Assembly (NCBI GenBank): GCA_963665015.2
Contig: CAXXSY010000004.1
Coordinates: forward strand, 434,001-498,000
Direction of reading: 5' to 3'
DNA from: G963662655 sp963665015
GTDB taxonomy: Bacteria; Cloacimonadota; Cloacimonadia; Cloacimonadales; JAIOQZ01
DNA: 64,000 nt
Shown here piece after piece: positions 43,517-52,558 of the stretch. Position 1 is the first letter of the stretch; each line of letters starts with the position of its first letter. The translations under genes and the position numbers were made by a program. The notes below the pieces were generated by a model. The model had not been told where the DNA came from. It worked only from the letters and a program-made list of their open reading frames with translations, and did not search any database.

Positions 43517-46500
43517 ATGAAAAAGTTATCTTTGCTTGTTGCTTTTACCTTGCTTTCGATTGGCTGGGTATTCGGGCAATCGATTACGCAAAACTACATC
43601 ACGTTCCATGGATCGGGCGGAGTGACCGATGATGTGTTCTCGGCCGGAGAAACCGTAACTGTTCGCGCCCGATTTGATGGTGTTAACATGAATTTTATGA
43701 CTGGAACATTTTATGATAGCGGTCATACTGGACTAAACCAGATTTACGTTCTCTGGTATGACGGTGTTCCTTCCGGAGATTATGAAGGCGTAAATATCGT
43801 TAGTATCTCCAATTTCAACTACTCTGGCCGGTCAACGGACGGCTATTGTGAATTCGATTTTACGCTTCCCACGCCAACTCTGGGAGCAACAACGTTTCAG
43901 CTTGGATTTGGACTTTACGGTGATGGCGGAACCCTGCGCGCCACCGTCTATTCAGACCGTAACACGAGCTATTTGGCGGTTGACCCGCTTACCGTCTGCC
44001 CCGGCGATACTTCTGACGGTTCCGGTACTATTTCTCCCGAATGGGAAACATACGGTACGCTCGACAGCACGACCCAGACTCCGACCCTCACCGAGCCGGA
44101 CGATGGCGACAGAGACAACCAGTCGGTCTATATTGCCTTCAATCTTCCCGAAACGCCGCTCGAAAATTCGGTGTTCCTGTATATAGACAACGATACGGAT
44201 CATGGCGACTATTTCAATGAACTCCGCCTTATCAGCAGCTACGAATCGTCGGGTAACCACGACTTCTTCCTGAACGGCGCGGACCTCGACGACGATCCCT
44301 ACTATGGCGATACGACAACGGACATTGAATATGTCGAAACACCGGGCAACAACTCCCTGACCAATGGCAATACCTATTACTTCGCCATCGGCTATCGGGA
44401 CGATACCGGTAACGCGGAAGCGATCAGCGCATGGTCCGAATTTACCTACGACACGACGATCGTCAACGTCTCCAGTGCAATCGCGACCGACCTCGATCTG
44501 GACGAAGTGCAATTGTCGTACTATCTGCCGGAATGCTCACAGGACTGGAAAGTGACGTTCTGTTTCGATACCGATACCAACTACGGCAACGGTTATACCT
44601 CCGAAATCGTGTTGGGCGACGAGACACACGTTGGAACACCGGGAACCCGTACCGTGTATTTCAACGGTAACGAACTCTCGACGACCGATTACTACTTGAG
44701 CCACTCCGGAGCCGAAGCGGGATCGCTCACCTCCGGTACCGAGTACTATGTCGGTGTGCAATATACCGATTGCGCGGGTAATACCTCCTCCATTACATAC
44801 TCGGGTGTGTTTACATACCTGTACGATACGCAGACAGATCAGGCCATCAATATCGATGCCGACATCGAAGCCAATACTACCGAAGGTCCGGTACTCGATG
44901 TCGATTACGAACTTGAAGAAGATGGCGATGCAAATAGCGTCTATATCCTTATCGACGACGATATCAGCCACGGAACAAACGGCGAGGAAACCACCTCCGA
45001 CGTTATGTATATCATCCAGGTCAGCGGACACTATACGACAGGCACACACAACTTCAACCTGTCGGTTCCGTTCGTTACTTCCGATAACGGTGGCGACGGT
45101 GACCAGGTTGTGGCGATTTCGACCTTGGCATCTTCACCGTACGATCTTACCGACGGTGAGACCTATTATATGTCGATTCGCTATACCGATGAAACGTTAA
45201 ACCCTGCTGTAACAACCGAACCGTGGGTATCGTTTACATGGGACGGCGAAACTGAAACGCCCAACTGGGACGGCTCACAGCCAACGGCAGATAACAGAGC
45301 GTTTTCGTTTGTTTACTATCTTCCGGAAACTGGCGAATCCAACTCCGTTCGTGTGCAGATCGACAACAACTCTGATCACGCATTGATCTGGGCCAGCCTG
45401 AGTATCACGGGACACGATGAATACAATACCAACAGCTTCATCGTTGATGCCGATCAGCTCAATGATGCCTCGATGTACAGCGACGGTACGGACGATGTAT
45501 ATAACACACCTTCGCAGAGCGCGCTGATCCAGGGCTTGAACTACTTCTATCGCGTCGGATACCAGGATGAATGGGGCAATGATTATGCCTATACGGAATG
45601 GATGCTGATCCGGTATGATGCCATTACCCAGGCTCCGACACTCGATCTTCCGGCCGCGAGCACGACCTTCACCACGAACTTCACGCTCCAGTACGATCTG
45701 CCGGAAGACGCCTACGAGGGATCGCTTTATGTGATGTTTACCCGTACCGGCGGCACGGCGGACGCAAGTTCACCGCACAAGCTCGAGATCATCAGCGAAA
45801 CCGCCGGCACCAATATCCAGCTTAATGGACTCGATCCGGCTGACCTTACTGCTCACGCCGGTATCGATAACACACCGATTTCCGGTTCGGGTACGTTGGT
45901 TGACGGCGCTGTCTATACGATCACAATCGGCTATCAGGACGAACTTCTGAATGCTGAAGCGACCGACTCTCACACAAGCTGTGAATACTCCAGCGGCGCT
46001 GCCGTGATGCAAGTTACCGGTCGTATGACAGACGATGTTCCGCTCGATGGCCCGAGCAACACCAACCAATTGATCTACGGATTCGATCTGAACACGACAT
46101 CCGGTTCTGCCGACTTCGAAGGTATTTCCATGTCGCGTTCCGGTTCTGCTGCATCTACTGATTTTGCGGGAAGCAGCTTCAAAATCTGGCTCGACGATGG
46201 CGACGATGTCTTCGAACCCGCACAAGACGACGACATGAGCACCGGTACCGGTTACAATGACTGGCCGGGTGGTGTTTTCGGTTCGCAAGTGACGATTTCC
46301 GGCACGACTGGCGTACCGATCGACAATACCGGCGAAACCTTCTGGATTACCGTCGATCAGAGTGCAACATCCGACAAGCTGCACTCGATTCGCCTCTCGA
46401 TCAGCGCTAACACTGGCATTGACGCTCCAGACGCTGACGATATCACGGGTAGCTTCCCGATCAACGGTCGTACGCACGAGTTGGACGGCTTTGTCAAGAT

Positions 46501-47575
46501 CGTGGTGGATGATACTTTCGGCGGACTGGTTTTCGCCGGCGACAACCGCCCGATCCACAAATTCTACATGCAGACCAACCAGGGTTCGACAACCGTCAGC
46601 CAGATATCTGTTTCCCTATCCGGCGGCGGCGCGGACGCATCGAACTTCAACGGTTCGACTCCGATGAAGATGTGGTCGTCGGAAAATTCGACATTCAGCC
46701 TCAGCGATACCCAGATCAGCGGCGGACTCGCGTATAACGACATTCTGACCTTTACATGGTCGGCACGTGCCTACATTGATGTCACGGAAACGCCTGTATA
46801 TTACTTCGTAACGGGCGATGTCCATGTCGATGGCGAAGGAGTCATCCAGGGTGCGATGGACGAAAATTCAGTCGTATCCGCTTACGGAATCGAAACTGAC
46901 GGAAGTGGAAACGATGAATGGGATCAGCACACAGACGATGTTACCCTGCCGGTCGAACTGTCAACATTCAACATCCACAATTCGAGCCGCATGGTTATGC
47001 TTGAGTGGACAACTCAAACTGAAACGGACAACCTCGGATTCAATGTTTATCGCGGATTCTCCATTGGAGATATGGAAAACGAGACTGCGATCAAGCTCAA
47101 TCCCGAGATCATCCCGGGTGCCGGAACAAGCTCGGAACCGACCGATTACCTCTTTACCGACGACTATCGGATCGAGTACGGCAAGACCTACGTTTACTGG
47201 CTCGAATCGGTCGAACTCGGCGGTATCTCCTCCCTGTTCAGCCCGAGAACCTTTACTCCTGAGCCGGAAGGCGGAGACGAGGTCGAAGCGATCGTGAATT
47301 ACGGGCTGGGTAACAACTACCCGAATCCGTTCAACCCGAAAACCACGATAGCGTTCACCCTGAACAAGAACTATCATACCAAGCTCGATATCTACAATGT
47401 TCGCGGTCAGCACGTGAAGAACCTCTTCGACAAGACTGCGGACGCGGAAACCCCGTACAGAATCGAGTGGGATGGTAAGGATACATCAGGCAAGACCGTT
47501 GGCTCCGGTATTTACTACTATCGCCTGCAGTACGGCCCGAACACGGAAATGAAGAAAATGATCCTTCTCCGCTAA
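43517..47575 (+). CDS. Large secreted repeat protein with type IX tail
   Basis: The protein is 1352 residues: signal peptide; a beta domain about 22-170 (YITFHGSGGVTDDVFSAGET); then five repeats of about 125 residues (about 183-824). Each repeat has a core of LPE....NSVxxxID, a GTHxFxLxG-like strand, and LxxGxTYYxxIxYxDExxN followed by WxxFTYD. A stretch without a known match follows (825-1150, DDGDDVFEPAQDDDM and NTGETFWITVDQSA). After that is a domain LPVELSTFNIHNSSRMVMLE shared with the protein at 59362, then the sorting tail (GKTVGSGIYYYRLQYGPNTE). GGAGGAAGT precedes the Met at 43517. Probable surface adhesin or cell-surface structural protein; no enzyme motif seen. Confidence 0.88.
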   Translation: MKKLSLLVAFTLLSIGWVFGQSITQNYITFHGSGGVTDDVFSAGETVTVRARFDGVNMNFMTGTFYDSGHTGLNQIYVLWYDGVPSGDYEGVNIVSISNFNYSGRSTDGYCEFDFTLPTPTLGATTFQLGFGLYGDGGTLRATVYSDRNTSYLAVDPLTVCPGDTSDGSGTISPEWETYGTLDSTTQTPTLTEPDDGDRDNQSVYIAFNLPETPLENSVFLYIDNDTDHGDYFNELRLISSYESSGNHDFFLNGADLDDDPYYGDTTTDIEYVETPGNNSLTNGNTYYFAIGYRDDTGNAEAISAWSEFTYDTTIVNVSSAIATDLDLDEVQLSYYLPECSQDWKVTFCFDTDTNYGNGYTSEIVLGDETHVGTPGTRTVYFNGNELSTTDYYLSHSGAEAGSLTSGTEYYVGVQYTDCAGNTSSITYSGVFTYLYDTQTDQAINIDADIEANTTEGPVLDVDYELEEDGDANSVYILIDDDISHGTNGEETTSDVMYIIQVSGHYTTGTHNFNLSVPFVTSDNGGDGDQVVAISTLASSPYDLTDGETYYMSIRYTDETLNPAVTTEPWVSFTWDGETETPNWDGSQPTADNRAFSFVYYLPETGESNSVRVQIDNNSDHALIWASLSITGHDEYNTNSFIVDADQLNDASMYSDGTDDVYNTPSQSALIQGLNYFYRVGYQDEWGNDYAYTEWMLIRYDAITQAPTLDLPAASTTFTTNFTLQYDLPEDAYEGSLYVMFTRTGGTADASSPHKLEIISETAGTNIQLNGLDPADLTAHAGIDNTPISGSGTLVDGAVYTITIGYQDELLNAEATDSHTSCEYSSGAAVMQVTGRMTDDVPLDGPSNTNQLIYGFDLNTTSGSADFEGISMSRSGSAASTDFAGSSFKIWLDDGDDVFEPAQDDDMSTGTGYNDWPGGVFGSQVTISGTTGVPIDNTGETFWITVDQSATSDKLHSIRLSISANTGIDAPDADDITGSFPINGRTHELDGFVKIVVDDTFGGLVFAGDNRPIHKFYMQTNQGSTTVSQISVSLSGGGADASNFNGSTPMKMWSSENSTFSLSDTQISGGLAYNDILTFTWSARAYIDVTETPVYYFVTGDVHVDGEGVIQGAMDENSVVSAYGIETDGSGNDEWDQHTDDVTLPVELSTFNIHNSSRMVMLEWTTQTETDNLGFNVYRGFSIGDMENETAIKLNPEIIPGAGTSSEPTDYLFTDDYRIEYGKTYVYWLESVELGGISSLFSPRTFTPEPEGGDEVEAIVNYGLGNNYPNPFNPKTTIAFTLNKNYHTKLDIYNVRGQHVKNLFDKTADAETPYRIEWDGKDTSGKTVGSGIYYYRLQYGPNTEMKKMILLR

Positions 47576-47597
47576 GCGGTAAGGATACAATATCAGC

Positions 47598-47622
47598 GAA
47601 GACCGGCGTGATGCCGGTCTTC
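47598..47622 (+). terminator. Hairpin after the secreted repeat protein
   Basis: GAAGACCGGC (47598-47607) and GCCGGTCTTC (47613-47622) form a perfect 10-bp stem with a 5-base loop, 22 bp after the stop. There is no strong T-run. Confidence 0.65.
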
Positions 47623-47664
47623 GTGCATTCTACGACGATAAATCGCTGTGATACGGAAAATTGA

Positions 47665-47693
47665 TTGACATGAGAATATCACAAAAGATTATT
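47665..47693 (+). promoter_or_regulatory. Probable promoter of the rpmE operon
   Basis: TTGACA (47665-47670), 17-bp spacer, ATTATT (47688-47693), 53 bp before the rpmE ATG, which has AAGGAG at its front. Confidence 0.5.
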
Positions 47694-47746
47694 GGCGCCT
47701 GTATCTGAAAAAGAAATGATATGGTTGAGAAATAGAAGGAGTTACC

Positions 47747-47962
47747 ATGAAAAACGACATTCATCCGAAGTATGAAACCGTGACAGTTAAATGCGTATGC
47801 GGAAACGTCTTCGAAACCAAGTCAACCCGGAAAGACCTTGCGGTTGATATCTGCTCGGCCTGCCATCCGTTCTATACCGGAAAGCAGAAACTCATGGACA
47901 CAGCCGGCCGTGTTGAGAAATTCCACAAGAAATACGCAAATCACAAAAAAAGCGATAAATAG
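47747..47962 (+). CDS. rpmE: 50S ribosomal protein L31 (zinc type)
   Basis: The protein is 71 residues. It starts MKNDIHPKYE, the family opening, and keeps the zinc cysteines C16 and C18 (VKCVCGN) with C37 and C40 (ICSACHPFYTGKQK), so it is the C+ form that binds zinc. L31 sits at the subunit interface of the large ribosomal subunit. It is followed by a strong terminator, so most transcripts probably stop before the DUF1385 gene. Confidence 0.98.
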   Translation: MKNDIHPKYETVTVKCVCGNVFETKSTRKDLAVDICSACHPFYTGKQKLMDTAGRVEKFHKKYANHKKSDK

Positions 47963-47978
47963 CTGCTTGAATTTTCTG

Positions 47979-48015
47979 GCGCCACTACCTGACAAACACG
48001 GGAGTGGCGCTTTTT
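47979..48015 (+). terminator. Rho-independent terminator after rpmE
   Basis: GCGCCACT (47979-47986) pairs with AGTGGCGC (48003-48010), followed by TTTTT. Confidence 0.9.
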
Positions 48016-48052
48016 GCGTCATTCGGGATAACAGGACGACAAAGGACACCCT

Positions 48053-49030
48053 ATGAAAGAGAAAAAGGAAATTGCAGTAGGCGGACAGGCGGTGATCGAA
48101 GGGGTCATGATGCGTGGTCCCGACTACATCGCCACAGCGGTTAGAAGAGACGACGGAACCATCGAACTGAGCCGCGATCGGTTCGAATCGAGGACGAAGA
48201 ATAATCCGATCCTGAAGCGACCGGTTATCCGTGGATTCGTGTCACTGATCGAGATGATGATCATCGGATACAAGTCGCTGACCTTCTCCGCGAACCGCTG
48301 GGAGCTTGACAACGCGGAAGAGAACGCGAAGGAAAAATCCGACCGTCGCAAGAAGGTGGAGGAATTCTTCAGCTTCGCGTTCGCAATCGTGCTGGCGCTG
48401 GTGCTGTTCGGATTCGTTCCCTACCTGATCAGCTTTCTTCTGAAGCTGGGCAAGGAGAACCTCTATTTCAACCTTGTCGCCGGCGTGATCCGGGTGATAT
48501 TTTTCGTGGCGTACGTCTGGATCATCAGCTTCCTGAAAGACGTCGGCAGGCTATTCGAGTACCACGGAGCCGAGCACAAATCGGTCTTCGCTTACGAGAA
48601 CAACGACAGCCTCGAGCCGAAAGATATCCAGAAATATACAACGCTGCATCCGCGCTGCGGCACCAGTTTCATCTTCTTCGTACTACTGATCTCGATTCTC
48701 GTGTTCACGATGGTCGATTTCGCGGTGGCGAAGATCATCGGATTTCTGCCGTCGTTCGCGGTGCGATGGCTTTACCATATCCTGCTGATACCGCTGATAT
48801 CCGGCTTCTCGTACGAAGTGCTGAAGATGTCCGGCAAGAAGCAGAACAATTTCCTGGTCAAGATCATGATCGCGCCCGGGCTTGCCTTGCAGCGCATCAC
48901 GACGCGCCCGCCGGACGACAGCCAGGTTGAAGTCGCGGTGTGCGCCATGAAAGCGGCCCTGGAAATGGATTTACCCGATAACCTTGAATATAAATGGATT
49001 CACGATGATAGAACAAATTCCCCAAGATAA
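48053..49030 (+). CDS. DUF1385 integral membrane protein (YqhQ-like)
   Basis: The protein is 325 residues. The signature start GGQAVIEGVMMRGPDYIATA is typical of DUF1385/YqhQ. Membrane spans follow at about 105-130 (FAFAIVLALVLFGFVPYLIS), 145-165, 215-240 and 250-270, with the conserved EYHGAEHKSVFAYEN and HPRCGTSFIFFV motifs between. Function is not settled; the gene often sits beside rpmE and prfA, as here. Its end overlaps the start of prfA by 26 bases, which suggests translational coupling. Confidence 0.93.
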   Translation: MKEKKEIAVGGQAVIEGVMMRGPDYIATAVRRDDGTIELSRDRFESRTKNNPILKRPVIRGFVSLIEMMIIGYKSLTFSANRWELDNAEENAKEKSDRRKKVEEFFSFAFAIVLALVLFGFVPYLISFLLKLGKENLYFNLVAGVIRVIFFVAYVWIISFLKDVGRLFEYHGAEHKSVFAYENNDSLEPKDIQKYTTLHPRCGTSFIFFVLLISILVFTMVDFAVAKIIGFLPSFAVRWLYHILLIPLISGFSYEVLKMSGKKQNNFLVKIMIAPGLALQRITTRPPDDSQVEVAVCAMKAALEMDLPDNLEYKWIHDDRTNSPR

Positions 49031-50081
49031 GATCAACGAACTCATCGAAGAGCACGAGACGCTCAAGAAGAGAATCATCGATCCGGCCGAGATGCAGGAT
49101 CAGAGAGGCTACGGCAGGCTGAGCCGGCGCTTGAAGGAGCTGGATAGACTGGTCAACTGCTGGCACGACTTGAAAGGTTTGCGTCAGACGATGGACGACA
49201 ACAGGGAGCTAATGCAGGACGCGGATGACGAAGAGCTTCGCGAGATGGCGGCTGAGGAGAATCTGGAGTTGGAGCAGGAGTTCGAGCGCAAATTCGAAGA
49301 CCTGAAGGAGATGATGACGCCGAAGGATCCCAACGACGACAAGGATGCGATCGTGGAAATCCGCGCCGGAACAGGTGGAGATGAGGCGGCGCTTTTCGCG
49401 TCGGATCTCTTCCGTATGTACCAGTATTTCGCGGAACGACGCGGCTGGAAGCTGCAAATCCTCTCGTCCAACGCTATCGAGATCGGTGGATTCAAGGAGA
49501 TATCCTTTTCGCTGACCGGCGAGAACGTCTATGGCATTATGCGCTTCGAGAGCGGCGTTCATCGCGTGCAGCGCATTCCGCAGACCGAGTCGAGCGGGCG
49601 CATCCACACCTCCGCGGTGTCGGTGGCGGTGCTGCCCGAGGCGGACGATGTGGATATCGAGATCAACGACAACGACCTTCGCATCGACGTCTATCGTTCG
49701 TCTGGGCATGGTGGCCAGAGTGTTAACACGACCGATTCCGCCGTGCGCATCACGCACATCCCTACCGGCTTGGTGGTGACCTGCCAGGACGAGAAATCGC
49801 AGCTCAAGAATAAAAACAAGGCGATGAAGGTGCTCAGGGCGCGGCTTCTCGATCAGGAGATATCGCGTCAGGAAGCGGAGATTGCCATTCAGCGGAAGTC
49901 CCAGGTCGGCACCGGAGACCGAAGCGCGAAAATCCGTACCTACAATTTTCCGCAGTCGCGCGTGACCGATCACAGAATAAATTTGACATCCTACAAGCTT
50001 AACGCCATTCTGGTCGGCGAGTTAGATGAATTCACCAACGCGCTGAGACTGGCGTACAACAACGAGAAGATTAATAACTGA
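49005..50081 (+). CDS. prfA: Peptide chain release factor 1
   Basis: The protein is 358 residues. It ends translation at UAA and UAG. The catalytic GGQ (residues 236-238) lies in SSGHGGQSVNTTDSAVRITH, and the codon-recognition tripeptide is PQT in VQRIPQTESSGRIHTSA, the position of the RF1 PxT motif; RF2 would have SPF. The start is ATG 49005 inside the end of the DUF1385 gene, without a strong ribosome-binding site. A prmC glutamine methyltransferase normally follows prfA but is absent here; a CNNM-family gene starts one base after the stop. Confidence 0.97.
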   Translation: MIEQIPQDKINELIEEHETLKKRIIDPAEMQDQRGYGRLSRRLKELDRLVNCWHDLKGLRQTMDDNRELMQDADDEELREMAAEENLELEQEFERKFEDLKEMMTPKDPNDDKDAIVEIRAGTGGDEAALFASDLFRMYQYFAERRGWKLQILSSNAIEIGGFKEISFSLTGENVYGIMRFESGVHRVQRIPQTESSGRIHTSAVSVAVLPEADDVDIEINDNDLRIDVYRSSGHGGQSVNTTDSAVRITHIPTGLVVTCQDEKSQLKNKNKAMKVLRARLLDQEISRQEAEIAIQRKSQVGTGDRSAKIRTYNFPQSRVTDHRINLTSYKLNAILVGELDEFTNALRLAYNNEKINN

Positions 50082-50082
50082 A

Positions 50083-51339
50083 ATGTGGTTGCTTTACCTG
50101 TTCTTGTTTCTGTTTTTCTTCGCCTCGGCAGCGTTCTTCGCTGGTCTGGAGACTGGTTTGGTCTCGATGGACCGGCTGAAGCTGGAGACCGAAGCGAAGA
50201 CGGACAAGCGTAAAAACTATCTGCTTAGGTTCTCGACCAATCCCGATCTGACCTTCGGGTTGACCCTCATCGGAACCAATGTCTCACAAGTCATCGTATC
50301 GACGATTTTTACAGCCTTTTTCATTAAGAACTATCTGCATATCGAGAGGGAGCTGGGGTCGCTCATTCTCGCCGGTTTCGTATTGGTTTTCGCAGAGATG
50401 ATTCCGAAAGCGGTTTATCGCGATTACCCCTACAAGCTCGTCGTACGCTCCTACCCCTTCATCCGGATTTCGCATTTTATCCTGAAACCTTCGATTCGCG
50501 TCATTTCCTGGTTCAACAACCTGTTGGCGAAAATGCTCAAGGTGGAGAGCGGCATGCATTTTCTCAGTCGCGACGAGCTTTCCTATATCTTTTCCGAGAG
50601 CACTTCGACCAACGCGATGCAGCAGGATCAGAAGGATATGCTCGAGGACGCGCTCGAGTTCAGTGAACTTGTGGCGCGCAACGTGATGATCCCGCGTATC
50701 GACATCATCGCCATCGAGGCCGATTCGCCGCTCGACCACGTGATCGAGCTCGCGCGCAAGGAAGGCTATACGCGGTACCCAGTCTTCGAAGAGAGCCTCG
50801 ACCATGTGATCGGCATCCTGATCATCTACGATCTCATCGACCGGGACAAGAGCCAGAAACAGACCGCGCGCGATTTCCTGCGGGACGCCTTCTTTGTACC
50901 CGAGAACATGGACGTCGATGTCCTCTTGAAGGAGATGCAGACGTTGAGGAAGTCGATGGCGATCGTGGTCGATTCCTACGGCGGAACGGCGGGACTGCTC
51001 ACCACGGAGGATATTCTCGAGGAGATCGTCGGCGAGATCGAGGACGAGTACGACAACGAAGAAGAAAAGGATGTCGAACGGATCGACGACAATACGTTTA
51101 TCGTCAAGGGTTTCGTCGAGGTCGATGACCTGATCGATGTCCACGGGATCGATCTGCCCGACGAGGGGAATTACGAGACGCTCGCGGGGCTGATCATCGA
51201 CAAGATCGCAAGGATACCCGCACGGAACCAGCGCATCCGCATCGGCGACTGGACCGCGCTGATCATGCAGGTATCCAGCCGCAAGATCATCAAGGTCAAG
51301 CTCACCCGAAGCCAGCCTAAAGAACCGATCCATGATTAG
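50083..51339 (+). CDS. CNNM/HlyC-CorC-type membrane protein with CBS domains
   Basis: The protein is 418 residues. The N-terminal DUF21/CNNM membrane domain (about 1-170) has spans at FLFLFFFASAAFFAGLETGL, GLTLIGTNVSQVIVSTIFTAF and LGSLILAGFVLVFAEMIPKA. It is followed by a CBS pair (about 200-325; NVMIPRIDIIAIEADSPLD, then AIVVDSYGGTAGLLTTEDIL) and a C-terminal CorC/HlyC transporter-associated domain (VKGFVEVDDLIDVHGIDLP). Members move or sense Mg2+/Co2+; many are misnamed hemolysins. The gene overlaps the next one by 8 bases. Confidence 0.92.
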   Translation: MWLLYLFLFLFFFASAAFFAGLETGLVSMDRLKLETEAKTDKRKNYLLRFSTNPDLTFGLTLIGTNVSQVIVSTIFTAFFIKNYLHIERELGSLILAGFVLVFAEMIPKAVYRDYPYKLVVRSYPFIRISHFILKPSIRVISWFNNLLAKMLKVESGMHFLSRDELSYIFSESTSTNAMQQDQKDMLEDALEFSELVARNVMIPRIDIIAIEADSPLDHVIELARKEGYTRYPVFEESLDHVIGILIIYDLIDRDKSQKQTARDFLRDAFFVPENMDVDVLLKEMQTLRKSMAIVVDSYGGTAGLLTTEDILEEIVGEIEDEYDNEEEKDVERIDDNTFIVKGFVEVDDLIDVHGIDLPDEGNYETLAGLIIDKIARIPARNQRIRIGDWTALIMQVSSRKIIKVKLTRSQPKEPIHD

Positions 51340-52528
51340 AATCAAGACGAACCTGCTGAATCCGGTCTCACACGACGCGGCGCAGTTACGCAAGAACTGT
51401 GTGCTGACCATCGACGGAGAGAGGATCGCGCGGATCGACGATTCGGGCGAATTCGACATCGACTACGGCGACTGCGTCTGCCTCCCGGGCATGATCGACG
51501 CGCACGTCCACCTTTCGCAATACCATGTTCGCGGCATGCACGCGCCGCACCTGATCCAATGGCTCGATCGCTACATCTTCCCCGAGGAGGCCAAATCCTT
51601 CGATCCCGCATATGCCCGTGCGACCGCCGAGGCGTTTTTCGACGCGTTGATCAAGGCCGGTACCACGACCGCGGTGATCTACGTCTCCGCGTCGAAAGAG
51701 GCGACCGAGATCGCGTTTCAAGTGGCGGAGCAGAAGGGCGTTCGTGCGGTTATCGGCAAGGTGATGATGGACACCAATTCCCCGGAAGCGCTTCAGGAAG
51801 ACCCGAAGCAGTCGATACGAGACAGTCTGGAGCTGTACGATAAATGGCATGGGAAGACACCGCTTCTGGACTATGTGTTCTCACCCCGGTTCGCGCCGGT
51901 GTGCAGTAGCGGATTGATGCGCGAGATCGGACAGGAAGCTTCTCGAAGAAATGCGTACATACAGACGCATCTCTCCGAGAATCTCGACGAGATCAAGTGG
52001 GTGGAAAAGCTCTTTCCCGCATGCGGGAGCTATACGGAAGTCTATGACCGTGCCGGCATTCTGACCGACCGGACACTGCTCGGGCATTGCCTGCATCTGT
52101 CCGAAGAGGAGATCGGGCTGATCCGGGTACGGAAATCGAAGATTATCCATTGCCCCGACTCGAATTTCTTCCTCAAGAGCGGCGTGTTTCCGTGGCGGAG
52201 GATCGAGGAATCGGGGATCGATTTCGCGCTCGCAAGCGATGTGGGCGCTGGAACGACGCTCTCCATGCCGCAGATTATGAAGATGGCGATCTACCGTCAG
52301 GAAATCGCGCTTTCGCCGGAAGAGGCGTTCTACCGGGCGACGGTTGGCGGCGCGAAGGCGCTGTCGCGCGAAAACGATCTGGGCATGCTGAAAGAGGGCA
52401 TGCTGGCGGATATGGTTTTCATGCGGATGCCTGTGTCGGATGCACGGGAGGTCCTTTCACGCATGATCTACTTGACGGATTCGAGCCGGATCGTAGCTGT
52501 TTACATCCATGGGAATCAGGTTAACTAA
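51332..52528 (+). CDS. guaD: Guanine deaminase
   Basis: The protein is 398 residues of the amidohydrolase superfamily. Metal ligands are H58/H60 in PGMIDAHVHLSQYHVRGMH, His in YIQTHLSEN (about 213), His in LGHCLHLSEEE (about 252) and Asp in LASDVGAGTTLS (about 303). The spacing LLDYVFSPRFAPVCSSGLM and HCPDSNFFLKSGVF fits guanine deaminase rather than the broad chlorohydrolase group. It turns guanine to xanthine and ammonia in the cytosol. Followed 30 bp on by ftcD, which handles formimino groups, so purine breakdown or one-carbon recovery is implied. Confidence 0.87.
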   Translation: MIRIKTNLLNPVSHDAAQLRKNCVLTIDGERIARIDDSGEFDIDYGDCVCLPGMIDAHVHLSQYHVRGMHAPHLIQWLDRYIFPEEAKSFDPAYARATAEAFFDALIKAGTTTAVIYVSASKEATEIAFQVAEQKGVRAVIGKVMMDTNSPEALQEDPKQSIRDSLELYDKWHGKTPLLDYVFSPRFAPVCSSGLMREIGQEASRRNAYIQTHLSENLDEIKWVEKLFPACGSYTEVYDRAGILTDRTLLGHCLHLSEEEIGLIRVRKSKIIHCPDSNFFLKSGVFPWRRIEESGIDFALASDVGAGTTLSMPQIMKMAIYRQEIALSPEEAFYRATVGGAKALSRENDLGMLKEGMLADMVFMRMPVSDAREVLSRMIYLTDSSRIVAVYIHGNQVN

Positions 52529-52558
52529 CAATATAAAGTGCAATAATTTGGAGGTGGA

